Assembly (NCBI GenBank): GCA_021325115.1
Contig: JAJPHU010000110.1
Coordinates: 1-35,783, forward strand
Source of the DNA: Planctomycetota bacterium
GTDB taxonomy: Bacteria; Planctomycetota; Planctomycetia; Gemmatales; Gemmataceae
Direction: 5' to 3'
Length of the DNA: 35,783 bases
Position 1 is the stretch's first letter. Each line of letters starts with the position of its first letter. The translations under genes and the position numbers were made by a program. The notes below the pieces were generated by a model. The model saw only the letters and a list, made by a program, of their open reading frames with translations, was not told the DNA's origin and did not search any database. This document shows positions 9,191 to 17,810 of the stretch, piece by piece.

Positions 9191-10132
9191 TCAAAAAGCA
9201 ATACTGCGCTCTCTCAGATAGTGCGCCAAGCGGTCGGGCACGTCGGTAGTGATGCCATCCACACCCCAATCGAGCAGACGCTGCCAGTGTTCGGGTTGGT
9301 TGACCGTCCATGGCAGCACGCGCGCCCCAACCGATTGCACTTGCCGCACAATCGCTTTGTCGAGGAATAGATAACCCGGACAATACACCTGTGCCTCAGC
9401 ACGTTCGATCAACTCCGCCGGCGCCGCCGGCGCCGTCTCGGCGATGAGTATTGCTCCTGTCAGTCCCGGCTCCATCTGCCGCAGCAGGCGGACGCAGCGA
9501 TGGTCGAAACTGCGCACGGTGGTGCGTGCGATGACATTCCAACGCCGCACCGTCTCGACGATGCGCTCTTCCAGTAAGCCCGGCATTGTGCCGTCGTAGT
9601 GATCGTTGATGGTTTCCGGATGGAACGGCACACGTTTCAGCTCTAGATCGAATAGCACATTCCGCGCCCGCTGTCGCTGTCTCTCTGACTTGCCGGCCTG
9701 TGCTCCCAACTCTCCGGCATAGTCCGCCGCGAATTGCAGCAGCTCTTCCAGAGTCGGAATGCCATAGGGATGCAGTCCATGCTGTTCGGCAAAGAGAGCA
9801 GCCAGCGGTGTGACGGCGACTCGTTGATCAGGGAAACGGCGCGGGTCAGGATTGCCATCGGCGCGATAGCCGCGCAACTCGGCCAGCGTGAATCGGCTCA
9901 CCAGCGGCGGTACCGCAGAAGGAGCGGCCAATTCCGGATGGAGCAGCGTGCAAGGCGGATCGCATAGCAGAGGATCGTGACAAAGAACAACGACGCCGTC
10001 GCGCGTCAGATGCACGTCGGTCTCGACACTGCGAACACCGGCATCGAGAGCGGCCTCAAACGACGGCAACGTGTTTTCTGGATAAAGGGCGCGGGCACCA
10101 CGATGGCCCTGCAAGTTAAACAACGTGGACAT
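9191..10132 (-). CDS. Glycerophosphodiester phosphodiesterase family protein
   Basis: GHRGARALYPENTLPSFEAALDAGVRSVETDVHLTRDGVVVLCHDP is the GDPD signature. Confidence 0.93.
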   Translation of the reverse strand: MSTLFNLQGHRGARALYPENTLPSFEAALDAGVRSVETDVHLTRDGVVVLCHDPLLCDPPCTLLHPELAAPSAVPPLVSRFTLAELRGYRADGNPDPRRFPDQRVAVTPLAALFAEQHGLHPYGIPTLEELLQFAADYAGELGAQAGKSERQRQRARNVLFDLELKRVPFHPETINDHYDGTMPGLLEERIVETVRRWNVIARTTVRSFDHRCVRLLRQMEPGLTGAILIAETAPAAPAELIERAEAQVYCPGYLFLDKAIVRQVQSVGARVLPWTVNQPEHWQRLLDWGVDGITTDVPDRLAHYLRERSIAF

Positions 10133-10150
10133 CGTCTTGGCTCAGCGCGG

Positions 10151-10184
10151 AAAAAACCTCGCGGGAGTCTTCACTCCCGCGAGG
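10151..10184 (-). terminator. Rho-independent terminator-like hairpin
   Basis: CCTCGCGGGAGT (10157-10168) / ACTCCCGCGAGG (10173-10184) perfect 12-bp stem; T6 follows on the minus strand (A6 at 10151-10156). Confidence 0.75.
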
Positions 10185-10312
10185 CATCAGGAAGAAAAGG
10201 TCGTTTTGAACCGAGAGCGCGTGCAAGCTCTCGACCCATAATATATGGGTACGGCAACGACTGCGGATCGTCAAGGTGAGCTTTTTTGCTTTCTGCCATC
10301 TTGGCTGCGCGT

Positions 10313-10386
10313 CGAGCGTAGCAAGGCCCACCAGGAGTCGTCGCAGTCGTAGGGTGGGGGGGGCGAGTGTAACAAGGCCCACCAGG
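10313..10386. repeat. Two copies of a 23-nt repeat, CGAGYGTARCAAGGCCCACCAGG
   Basis: 10313-10335 and 10364-10386 differ at two positions; the second is preceded by GTAGGGTGGG, able to pair with CCCACC. Confidence 0.85.
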
Positions 10387-10391
10387 TGGTC

Positions 10392-13118
10392 TTATTTACC
10401 CAGTGCCGCCTGCGCTGCGGCCAAGCGGGCAATCGGCACGCGGAACGGGCTGCAACTGACGTAATTCAGACCGATTTTGTGGCAAAATTTGACGGTATCG
10501 GGATCGCCGCCGTGTTCGCCGCAGATGCCAATCTTCAGATCACTGCGCGTGGACCGGCCTTTTTCGACACCCATTTTCATCAAGCTGCCGACGCCGTCCA
10601 CATCGATCGATTGGAATGGATCGCGCGGCAACAGGTCGCGCTCCAGATAGTGGCGGATGAAGCTGCCGTAATCATCACGGCTCATGCCCAGGGTCGTCTG
10701 CGTTAGGTCGTTGGTACCGAAGCTGAAGAACTGCGCCTCCTTGGCAATCTGATCGGCCACCACGCAAGCGCGTGGCAACTCGATCATCGTACCGACGAGA
10801 TAGGTCACGCTAACGCCCTTCTCGGCAAAGACTTTCTTGGCAGTCTCATGTACGATCTTGGCCTGTTCGCGCAATTCGGGCAGGAAGCCGACCAATGGGA
10901 TCATGATTTCCGGCTCGACCTTGATGCCGGATTTCTGCACGTTGCAGGCGGCCTCAAAGATGGCCCGGCACTGCATCTCGGTGATTTCCGAGTAAACGAT
11001 GCCCAGCCGGCAGCCGCGAAAACCGAGCATCGGATTGAACTCGTGCAGCGCCTTGACGCGCTCGGCAATCTTCTCCGGCGCAACGCCCAACTCTTTGGCC
11101 ACTTCGGCCTGGCCCTTGGCGTCGTGCGGCAAAAACTCGTGCAGCGGCGGATCGAGCGTGCGAATCGTCACCGGCAAGCCGTTCATGGCCTTGAATAAGC
11201 CTTCGAAATCTTGACGCTGATACGGCAGCAACTTCGCCAACGCTTTCTTGCGTGCTTCCGGCGTGTCGGCGAGAATCATTTCACGCATCGGCTGAATGTG
11301 ATCGAAGAACATATGTTCGGTTCGACATAATCCGATGCCTTCGGCACCGAAGGCGACGGCCTGGCTGGCCTGGCCGGGCAAGTCAGCGTTGGTGCGAATG
11401 CGCAGCTTACGCACCTCATCGGCCCACTTCATCAGCTCGGCGAACTGTTGATAGACGCGCGATTGCTCTGGCTTCAGCGTCTTGTCGATGAGTACCTGCA
11501 CGACTTCGCTGGGCTTGGTCGCCACTTGGCCGGCAAGGACTTCGCCCGTGAAGCCGTCAATCGACAGCCAATCACCGTCCTTGAGGACTTTATCGCCGAC
11601 GCTGACCGTGCCTTGGGTGTAGTCGATGTTGAGGGCGCCGCAGCCGACGATGCATACTTTGCCCATCTGTCGGCTGACCAGTGCCGCATGGCTGGAAGCA
11701 CCGCCAAAAGCGGTCAGGATGCCGTCGGCCGCCTGCATGCCGCGAATGTCCTCCGGGCTGGTCTCGCGGCGCACCAGGATGACATGGCCGTCCGGTGTGC
11801 CCTTGTGCTTGTGGACCCATGTTTCCGCGTCCTCCGCATGAAACTTGATCCGTCCGCAGGCGGCGCCCGGCCCGGCGTGAATGCCCTTGGCCAGAAGCCG
11901 GCCTTCGCCGATGGCCTTGCGCTTCGATTCAGGGTCAAATACGGGTTGCAACAGTTGATTCAGATCGTCGGGTGGGATGCGGCGGGTCGAGAGCGCCTCT
12001 TCTTTACTGATGAGTCCCTCTTGCACCATGTCCACGGCGAAACGGACGGCAGCGAAGCCAGTGCGTTTGCCATTGCGCGTTTGCAGCATCCACAGCTTGC
12101 CCTTCTGGATGGTGAACTCGATGTCCTGCACATCGCGGTAGTGTTTCTCCAGCTTGGTGCGGATCTCTTCCAGCTGCTTGTACACCTCCGGCATGTCTTT
12201 TTGTAGTTCGGCGATCTTTTTTGGGGTGCGAATGCCAGCCACTACATCTTCACCCTGAGCGTTGAGGAGATATTCGCCGTAGAAGACTTTTTCGCCGGTG
12301 GCTGGATCGCGTGTGAAGGCAACGCCGGTGCCGCTATCGTTGCCCATGTTGCCGAACACCATTGAGCAGATGTTGGCGGCGGTACCCCATTCGTGCGGGA
12401 TGCTGTACTGCCGCCGATAAACAATGGCGCGTTCGTTCATCCATGAGCCGAACACAGCGCCGATCGCCTGCCACATCTGCTCGTGGGCGTCCTCCGGGAA
12501 GTCCTTGCCGGTGCGCTCCTTGACCGCTTTCTTGAAACGCTTGACCAGTTCCTGTAAGTCGGCCGTGGTCAGTTCCGTATCGAGCTGAACACCCTTGGCA
12601 TGCTTCAGCTCGTCCATGATTTTCTCGAACGGATCGATCTCGTGCTTGTCCTGCGGCTTGAGGCCGAGCACCACATCGCCGTACATTTGCACGAAACGGC
12701 GATACGTGTCCCAGCCAAAGCGCTCGTTACCGGTCTTGTCGATGAGTCCCTTCAAGGTGGCCTCGTTGAGACCGATATTGAGCACAGTGTCCATCATGCC
12801 CGGCATGCTCTCGCGGGCTCCGGAGCGGCAAGAGACGAGCAATGGATTTTTCGGATCGCCGAGTTTGGCGCCCATGACTTCTTCGGTCTTGCGGAGGGCG
12901 GCGTCGACCTGGCCTTTCAACTCCGGGGGATAGGTGCGATTATTGGCGTAGTAGTAGGTGCAGACTTCGGTAGTAATGGTGAACCCGGCCGGCACCGGCA
13001 GGCCGATGTTGGTCATTTCGGCAAGGTTGGCACCCTTGCCGCCGAGAAGCTCTTTCATATCGGCGCGGCCTTCCGCTTTGCCACCGCCAAAGAAATAAAC
13101 ATATTTGCGTTCTGCCAT
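10392..13118 (-). CDS. ppdK: Pyruvate, phosphate dikinase
   Basis: [73 protein letters not shown] at 13118 (ORF extends to 13133). Confidence 0.97.
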   Translation of the reverse strand: MAERKYVYFFGGGKAEGRADMKELLGGKGANLAEMTNIGLPVPAGFTITTEVCTYYYANNRTYPPELKGQVDAALRKTEEVMGAKLGDPKNPLLVSCRSGARESMPGMMDTVLNIGLNEATLKGLIDKTGNERFGWDTYRRFVQMYGDVVLGLKPQDKHEIDPFEKIMDELKHAKGVQLDTELTTADLQELVKRFKKAVKERTGKDFPEDAHEQMWQAIGAVFGSWMNERAIVYRRQYSIPHEWGTAANICSMVFGNMGNDSGTGVAFTRDPATGEKVFYGEYLLNAQGEDVVAGIRTPKKIAELQKDMPEVYKQLEEIRTKLEKHYRDVQDIEFTIQKGKLWMLQTRNGKRTGFAAVRFAVDMVQEGLISKEEALSTRRIPPDDLNQLLQPVFDPESKRKAIGEGRLLAKGIHAGPGAACGRIKFHAEDAETWVHKHKGTPDGHVILVRRETSPEDIRGMQAADGILTAFGGASSHAALVSRQMGKVCIVGCGALNIDYTQGTVSVGDKVLKDGDWLSIDGFTGEVLAGQVATKPSEVVQVLIDKTLKPEQSRVYQQFAELMKWADEVRKLRIRTNADLPGQASQAVAFGAEGIGLCRTEHMFFDHIQPMREMILADTPEARKKALAKLLPYQRQDFEGLFKAMNGLPVTIRTLDPPLHEFLPHDAKGQAEVAKELGVAPEKIAERVKALHEFNPMLGFRGCRLGIVYSEITEMQCRAIFEAACNVQKSGIKVEPEIMIPLVGFLPELREQAKIVHETAKKVFAEKGVSVTYLVGTMIELPRACVVADQIAKEAQFFSFGTNDLTQTTLGMSRDDYGSFIRHYLERDLLPRDPFQSIDVDGVGSLMKMGVEKGRSTRSDLKIGICGEHGGDPDTVKFCHKIGLNYVSCSPFRVPIARLAAAQAALGK

Positions 13119-13247
13119 GCTAACCGGCCTCACAAAAAAGGACTTGCGGCGGCGCCAGTGCCGTCGCCAGTAAACTCAGTTCATTGCAGGCAATGTACGA
13201 ATCGCGTGAGGTGCGGGCAATGTGGTCCATTGGTGCGGCCAGGCGAA

Positions 13248-14069
13248 TTACTGATATTTCACACTCGCCCGATCGAGAATACGTTTGAAAGCAGCGACGG
13301 CCTGGGGAAACAACTCCGGTCCGGTGACACCGCCGGTCGGGCCGCCGCCGAGCAAGTGCGGTTCCAGCGTGGCGAAACCGTCATAGGAGGGTGCGGCGTC
13401 GGCGATGACTTCCGGGATGCGCCCCTGACCTTCGCCGGCCAGGCAGCCGTGCGTTTGGCCAGCGATCCAGTCTTTGATGTGGAAATGCGCCGTCCACGGC
13501 TTCGTCATTTGCCAGCCCTGCCACGGATCGTAACCACAGAAGACGTAATTGGCCGCATCATAGACGGCGCGCAGGTGCGGACTGTTGATGGTCTGGAGTA
13601 AATCGACGACGCGGTGCGGATCGTCGCCGTAGATGTTGTGTTCGTTTTCGTGCAGCAGGCGCACGCCGGCCTTTTCGGCGCGGCGTGTCTTCTCCGCCAT
13701 TCGGACCATGACCTCGTCGCGCCAACGCGCCCAGTCGTTGCCCGCCGGTTTGTAGTAGCTGAAAACGCGAATATTCGGTGTCTCAAAAATCTTACATAGC
13801 TCGATGGCTCGCTCGAAACGCTTCAAGTGCGGTTCAAAGGGCTGATCGATTTGGACCTTGCCGATAGGTGAGCCGATGGCACTGAGGTGGAAGCCGTGAC
13901 GCTCGAGCAGCGATTTCAGCTCGCTCACTTGCAGGTCAGTCAGGTCGAGAACGTTGGTCTTCAGGATCGAGCGCAGCTCAATATGGCGGACGCCGCAGGA
14001 GCGGAGTACGTCGATTTGTTGTTGGGGGTCCGGCGAAATTTCATCGGCGAAGGCACTGAGGGTGAACAT
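13248..14069 (-). CDS. Sugar phosphate isomerase/epimerase (xylose isomerase-like TIM barrel)
   Basis: SAFADEISPDPQQQIDVLRSCGVRHIELRS, LLHENEHNIYGDDPHRVVDLL, VYDAANYVFCG, HFHIKDW. Confidence 0.85.
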   Translation of the reverse strand: MFTLSAFADEISPDPQQQIDVLRSCGVRHIELRSILKTNVLDLTDLQVSELKSLLERHGFHLSAIGSPIGKVQIDQPFEPHLKRFERAIELCKIFETPNIRVFSYYKPAGNDWARWRDEVMVRMAEKTRRAEKAGVRLLHENEHNIYGDDPHRVVDLLQTINSPHLRAVYDAANYVFCGYDPWQGWQMTKPWTAHFHIKDWIAGQTHGCLAGEGQGRIPEVIADAAPSYDGFATLEPHLLGGGPTGGVTGPELFPQAVAAFKRILDRASVKYQ

Positions 14070-14131
14070 GTCGATTTATCCTGAAATTTTCGGTTTTCAG
14101 AGAGATCAACCTTCCGAAAGCCGAAAAACGG

Positions 14132-14704
14132 TTAAGCTTGCGTCTGGCCCGGTTGCCAGAGGATGTCATCGTGGCCGTTATTGTTGTAGATACGCGCCAG
14201 TACAAAGAGGAGATCCGATAAGCGATTCAGATAGACGATGACCTGCGGATTGACTGTTTCCCTATGGGCCAACGCCACCACTTCGCGCTCCGCACGGCGG
14301 CAAACAGTGCGGGCCAGATGGCACCAGGCGGCTGCCCCCTGGCCACCGGGTATAATAAAGCTCCTTAAAGGTGTCAAATGAGCATTCAGCCGATCAATAG
14401 CTTTCTCCAGTCGCTCGGCCTGTTCGGCCCGGATGCGCAGATGAGCACCGGGTTTCTCATCGGCGGATTGCGGCAAACACAGGTCGGCACCTACGTCGAA
14501 CAGATCGTTCTGGATGCTGCGGACCAGCTCGATCTCAGCTGCTTGCGGGCAGTGGCTAGTTAGCAGGCCGAGGACCGCGTTCAATTCATCAACGCTGCCG
14601 TAAGCAGCGACACGCTGATGATCCTTGGATACGCGCGTGCCGTCTCCCAGTCCGGTCTCGCCCTTATCACCGGACCGGGTATAGATGCGAGACAGATAAA
14701 CCAT
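14132..14704 (-). CDS. Cob(I)yrinic acid a,c-diamide adenosyltransferase, PduO type
   Basis: RIYTRSGDKGETGLGDGTRVSKDHQRVAAYGSVDELNAVLG and FIIPGGQGAAAWCHLARTVCRRAER. Confidence 0.93.
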   Translation of the reverse strand: MVYLSRIYTRSGDKGETGLGDGTRVSKDHQRVAAYGSVDELNAVLGLLTSHCPQAAEIELVRSIQNDLFDVGADLCLPQSADEKPGAHLRIRAEQAERLEKAIDRLNAHLTPLRSFIIPGGQGAAAWCHLARTVCRRAEREVVALAHRETVNPQVIVYLNRLSDLLFVLARIYNNNGHDDILWQPGQTQA

Positions 14705-14736
14705 GATAGGCTCCTCCAGGTGCGCTTTTTCGGTTG

Positions 14737-16146
14737 TCATTTTTTCGCCGGCATCTGATGCACAGCCAGGCCGTACAGCGATTCGGCAGCTTCCATGAGG
14801 GTTTCTGACAACGTTGGATGGGCGTGCATGGTCATGGCCAGGTCGCGGGCCGATGCCGCCATCTCGATGGCCAACATCGCTTCGGCAATCATCTCGCCGG
14901 CACCGGCGCCAACAATGCCAACGCCCAAGACGCGATCTGTCTCCGGATCGACGATCAGCTTGGTCAGTCCCTCCGTGCGATCGAGGGTCATGGCCCGGCC
15001 GGAGCCGGCCCACGGGAAGCGCACGCGCTTGATCTCACGGTTACTGCGCTGGGCCTCGGTTTCGGTCAAGCCGCACCAGGCCACTTCCGGATCGGTGAAG
15101 ACAACGGCCGGCACAGCCCGAGCATCGTAAACAGCCGGTTCGCCAGCGATGACCTCGACAGCAATTTTGCCTTCATACGTGGCTTTGTGCGCCAACATCG
15201 GCTCGCCGGCCACGTCGCCAATGGCATAAATGCGTTCCGCCGTCGTCCGCCGCCGCTCATCGACTTGGATGAACCCTCTCTCGTCGCTTGCGACGCCGGC
15301 TTTGTCCAGGCCGAGATCACGGCTATTGGGCCGACGCCCGACTGCCACCAACACGCGCTCAAAGATCGGCTGCTTGTCGGCGACATCTTCGCCTTCCAGC
15401 GTCACTCGGATGCCTTGGGGCGTCTCTTCCAGCCTGGAAACTTTCGTTTTGAGGTAGATTTTGTCAAATATATTCGACAGCCGCTTGTGCAGAGGCAGCA
15501 CCAGATCGCGGTCGCAGCCGGGCAAGAGGCCATCGGTCATCTCAACCACTGTGACTTTGCTGCCCAGCGCAGCGTAAACGTAACCCATCTCCAGGCCGAT
15601 ATAGCCGCCGCCGACGACGAGCAGGTGCGGCGGCACATCTTCCAGTTTCAGCGCTCCGGTCGAATCCATGACGCGCGGACTGGCCAGGTTCAAACTCGGC
15701 GGCACAGCCGGTACCGAGCCGGTGGCCACGATGCAGTTCTCGAAGCGATAGCGGCCGCGTCCTGCGACTTCGATGGTGCGGCCATCGATAAATTTGCCGC
15801 GCCCGGTGACGTAATCGATTTTGCGCGCTTGGGCCAAGCGGCCGAGGTTGCCGGTCAGCGTCTCGACCACTCGTTGCCAATGACCGCGCACGCCGTTGAT
15901 GTCGATCTTCGGCTGTCCGAAGGTGATGCCGATGTGGGCGGCATCGCGAGCATCGGTGAGGAGTTTGGCGGCGTGCAGCACCGCCTTGGAGGGAATGCAG
16001 CCGACATGCAGACAGGTGCCGCCGGGTCGTTCACGCGCATCGATGAGCGTGACTTTCATGCCCTTGTCGGCGGCCAAAAACGCTGCCGGATAGCCGCCGG
16101 GGCCGGCGCCCAAGACGGCCAGTTGCGTTTCGATGACATCAGCCAT
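14737..16146 (-). CDS. lpdA: Dihydrolipoyl dehydrogenase
   Basis: GAGPGGYPAAFLAADKG, GGTCLHVGCIPSKAVLHAAKL, GGGYIGLEMGYVYAALGSKVTVVE, HAHPTLSETLMEAAE; ATG at 16146. Confidence 0.95.
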   Translation of the reverse strand: MADVIETQLAVLGAGPGGYPAAFLAADKGMKVTLIDARERPGGTCLHVGCIPSKAVLHAAKLLTDARDAAHIGITFGQPKIDINGVRGHWQRVVETLTGNLGRLAQARKIDYVTGRGKFIDGRTIEVAGRGRYRFENCIVATGSVPAVPPSLNLASPRVMDSTGALKLEDVPPHLLVVGGGYIGLEMGYVYAALGSKVTVVEMTDGLLPGCDRDLVLPLHKRLSNIFDKIYLKTKVSRLEETPQGIRVTLEGEDVADKQPIFERVLVAVGRRPNSRDLGLDKAGVASDERGFIQVDERRRTTAERIYAIGDVAGEPMLAHKATYEGKIAVEVIAGEPAVYDARAVPAVVFTDPEVAWCGLTETEAQRSNREIKRVRFPWAGSGRAMTLDRTEGLTKLIVDPETDRVLGVGIVGAGAGEMIAEAMLAIEMAASARDLAMTMHAHPTLSETLMEAAESLYGLAVHQMPAKK

Positions 16147-16169
16147 GTTCTTTGTCTCCATCCCTGTCT

Positions 16170-16355
16170 TCAACTGATGAGCGTATCGTAGTCCGCATGG
16201 GAGCCAATCCCGAACCGCGAGATGGTGTCGCCTTCCAGGAATTCCAAGGGTCGCCATCCCAGATCGATGCGAACCGAATACACATTTGCCTGACCGTGAA
16301 TCGGCTTGAAGTGCAAACCGGGATGAGCCGGGTTGTCTCGCCACATCGGTTTCAT
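16170..16355 (-). pseudogene. N-terminally truncated ParE/RelE-like toxin remnant
   Basis: WRDNPAHPGLHFKPIHGQANVYSVRIDLGWRPLEFLEGDTISRFGIGSHADYDTLIS resembles the C-terminal two thirds of ParE-like toxins; the usual WFWIGSHADY is RFGIGSHADY. Confidence 0.65.
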
Positions 16356-16376
16356 CGTAGGCAGCTTTCCACTTGA

Positions 16377-17681
16377 TTACAGCAACATCATCAGCGGGTT
16401 TTCCAGCAATTCCGCCAGGCGGCGTGTGAAGCGGGCGGCGGCGGCGCCGTCGATAACGCGGTGATCGTAAGACAGCGATAGCGGCAGCATTAGGCGTGGC
16501 ACGATCTGGCCGCCGCGCACTACCGGCTCCAGGCGGCTGCGCGACAGGCCAAGGATCGCTACTTCCGGCCAATTGATAATAGGAGTAAACGCAGTGCCGC
16601 CGATGCCGCCGAGGTTGGTGATGGTAAAGGTGCCGCCCTTCAGCTCTGCCGCATCGAGCTTGCGCTCACGGGCGCGCTGGGCGACGGTGTTCAGCTCCTC
16701 GGCCAATTCGCGGACATGTTTCTTATCCACATCACGCAGCACCGGCACCAGCAAGCCGCCTTCCGTATCCACGGCGACGCCGAGATGATAATAGCGCTTG
16801 AGGATTAGCTTGCCATTGGCCAGGTCAATGCTAGCATTAAAGGTCGGAAATTCGCGCAAAGCGACGGCGCAGGCTCGCAGCACAAAGGCCGTCACGGTCA
16901 ATTTCGGTCCCTTGCTCTCGGCCTGCTGTTTGCGGAACGCTTCCAGGTCGGTGATATCGGCAAGATCATGCTGCGTGACGTGGGGGATGAGGCTCCAGGC
17001 CAAGCTCATCTGCCGGGCCGTCGCCCGGCGCACGGCGCCGAGCGGTTGGGCTTCAATCGGTCCCCATTCCTCGAAGTTGGGCAAAGGTGGTGGCTGAATA
17101 CCCGGTCCGGCCCCAGGCGCCGCCGTTGCCGCCCCCGAGGCGAGTTGGCGGACGTACTCCTTGATATCCTCTTCGACGACGCGACCATGCCGGCCGCTGC
17201 CCCGCACCTGCCGCAAATCGACGCCCAACTCGCGGGCCAGGCGGCGCGTGGCCGGACCCGCCGGAACAATCTTCTCCTGCGCCGGCGGCGGCGCCGGCGA
17301 GGGACGTTCGATGACCGGGGGCTGCGGCTTGTGCAACGGCGGTACAGCGACAGGCCGAAGAGGCGGCGCAGACGGCGCCGGCTCTTTCTTGGGAGCCGGC
17401 AACGGTTCGGCTTTCGCTGTCGGGGCGGCGGCGGGCTGCTCGCCGTTGCTCTCGATAATACAGTATACCTGACCGATGCTGATTTGATCGCCCGGCTTGA
17501 CGAGGATCCTGGCGATGCGGCCGGCCATCGGCGACGGCACTTCCAATGCCGCCTTGTCGGCCTGCACTTCCAAGAGCGGCTGGTCCTTGGCCACCACATC
17601 GCCCGGCGACACCTTGACCGCGTTGACCTCGACGGTGTCAACGTTCTCCTTGAGCGCTTGCAGCTTGATCTCACTCGCCAT
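16377..17681 (-). CDS. aceF: Dihydrolipoamide acetyltransferase (pyruvate dehydrogenase E2)
   Basis: Lipoyl domain VQADKAALEVPSPMAGRI, Pro/Ala linker, subunit-binding domain ATRRLARELGVDLRQVRGSGRHGRVVEEDI, catalytic LSLSYDHRVIDGAAAARF. Confidence 0.95.
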   Translation of the reverse strand: MASEIKLQALKENVDTVEVNAVKVSPGDVVAKDQPLLEVQADKAALEVPSPMAGRIARILVKPGDQISIGQVYCIIESNGEQPAAAPTAKAEPLPAPKKEPAPSAPPLRPVAVPPLHKPQPPVIERPSPAPPPAQEKIVPAGPATRRLARELGVDLRQVRGSGRHGRVVEEDIKEYVRQLASGAATAAPGAGPGIQPPPLPNFEEWGPIEAQPLGAVRRATARQMSLAWSLIPHVTQHDLADITDLEAFRKQQAESKGPKLTVTAFVLRACAVALREFPTFNASIDLANGKLILKRYYHLGVAVDTEGGLLVPVLRDVDKKHVRELAEELNTVAQRARERKLDAAELKGGTFTITNLGGIGGTAFTPIINWPEVAILGLSRSRLEPVVRGGQIVPRLMLPLSLSYDHRVIDGAAAARFTRRLAELLENPLMMLL

Positions 17682-17696
17682 CGTGTTTGGATCCTA

Positions 17697-17805
17697 CAAA
17701 AATGAACCCAGAGACCCAGAGAAGAGAAAAGTTAAAAAAGAGATAAGGAATCTTTCGTTGGTTTCCCTTTTCTCTTCTTCTCTGTGTCTCTGTGGTTCGT
17801 TTTTA
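17697..17805. repeat. Long imperfect inverted repeat, AACCACAGAGACACAGAG type
   Basis: tgaacccagagacccagagaagagaaaag pairs with cttttctcttcttctctgtgtctctgtggttcg. Confidence 0.85.
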
Positions 17806-17810
17806 TGATA

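Noticed and set aside
10205-10260. tRNA- or sRNA-like structure between ppdK and GDPD
   Set aside because: Dyads are present but no cloverleaf, acceptor stem or recognisable ncRNA family could be assembled.
10116-10382. 88-aa minus-strand ORF between ppdK and GDPD
   Set aside because: Composed largely of translated repeats and a terminator-like hairpin; overlaps the GDPD start.
14705-15013. N-terminal extension of the PduO-type adenosyltransferase ORF
   Set aside because: Overlaps the lpdA coding sequence in another frame; homology begins at MVYLSRIYTRSGDKGE.
16147-16572. N-terminal extension of the lpdA ORF
   Set aside because: Overlaps the aceF 3' end and the toxin remnant in another frame; Lpd homology starts at 16146.
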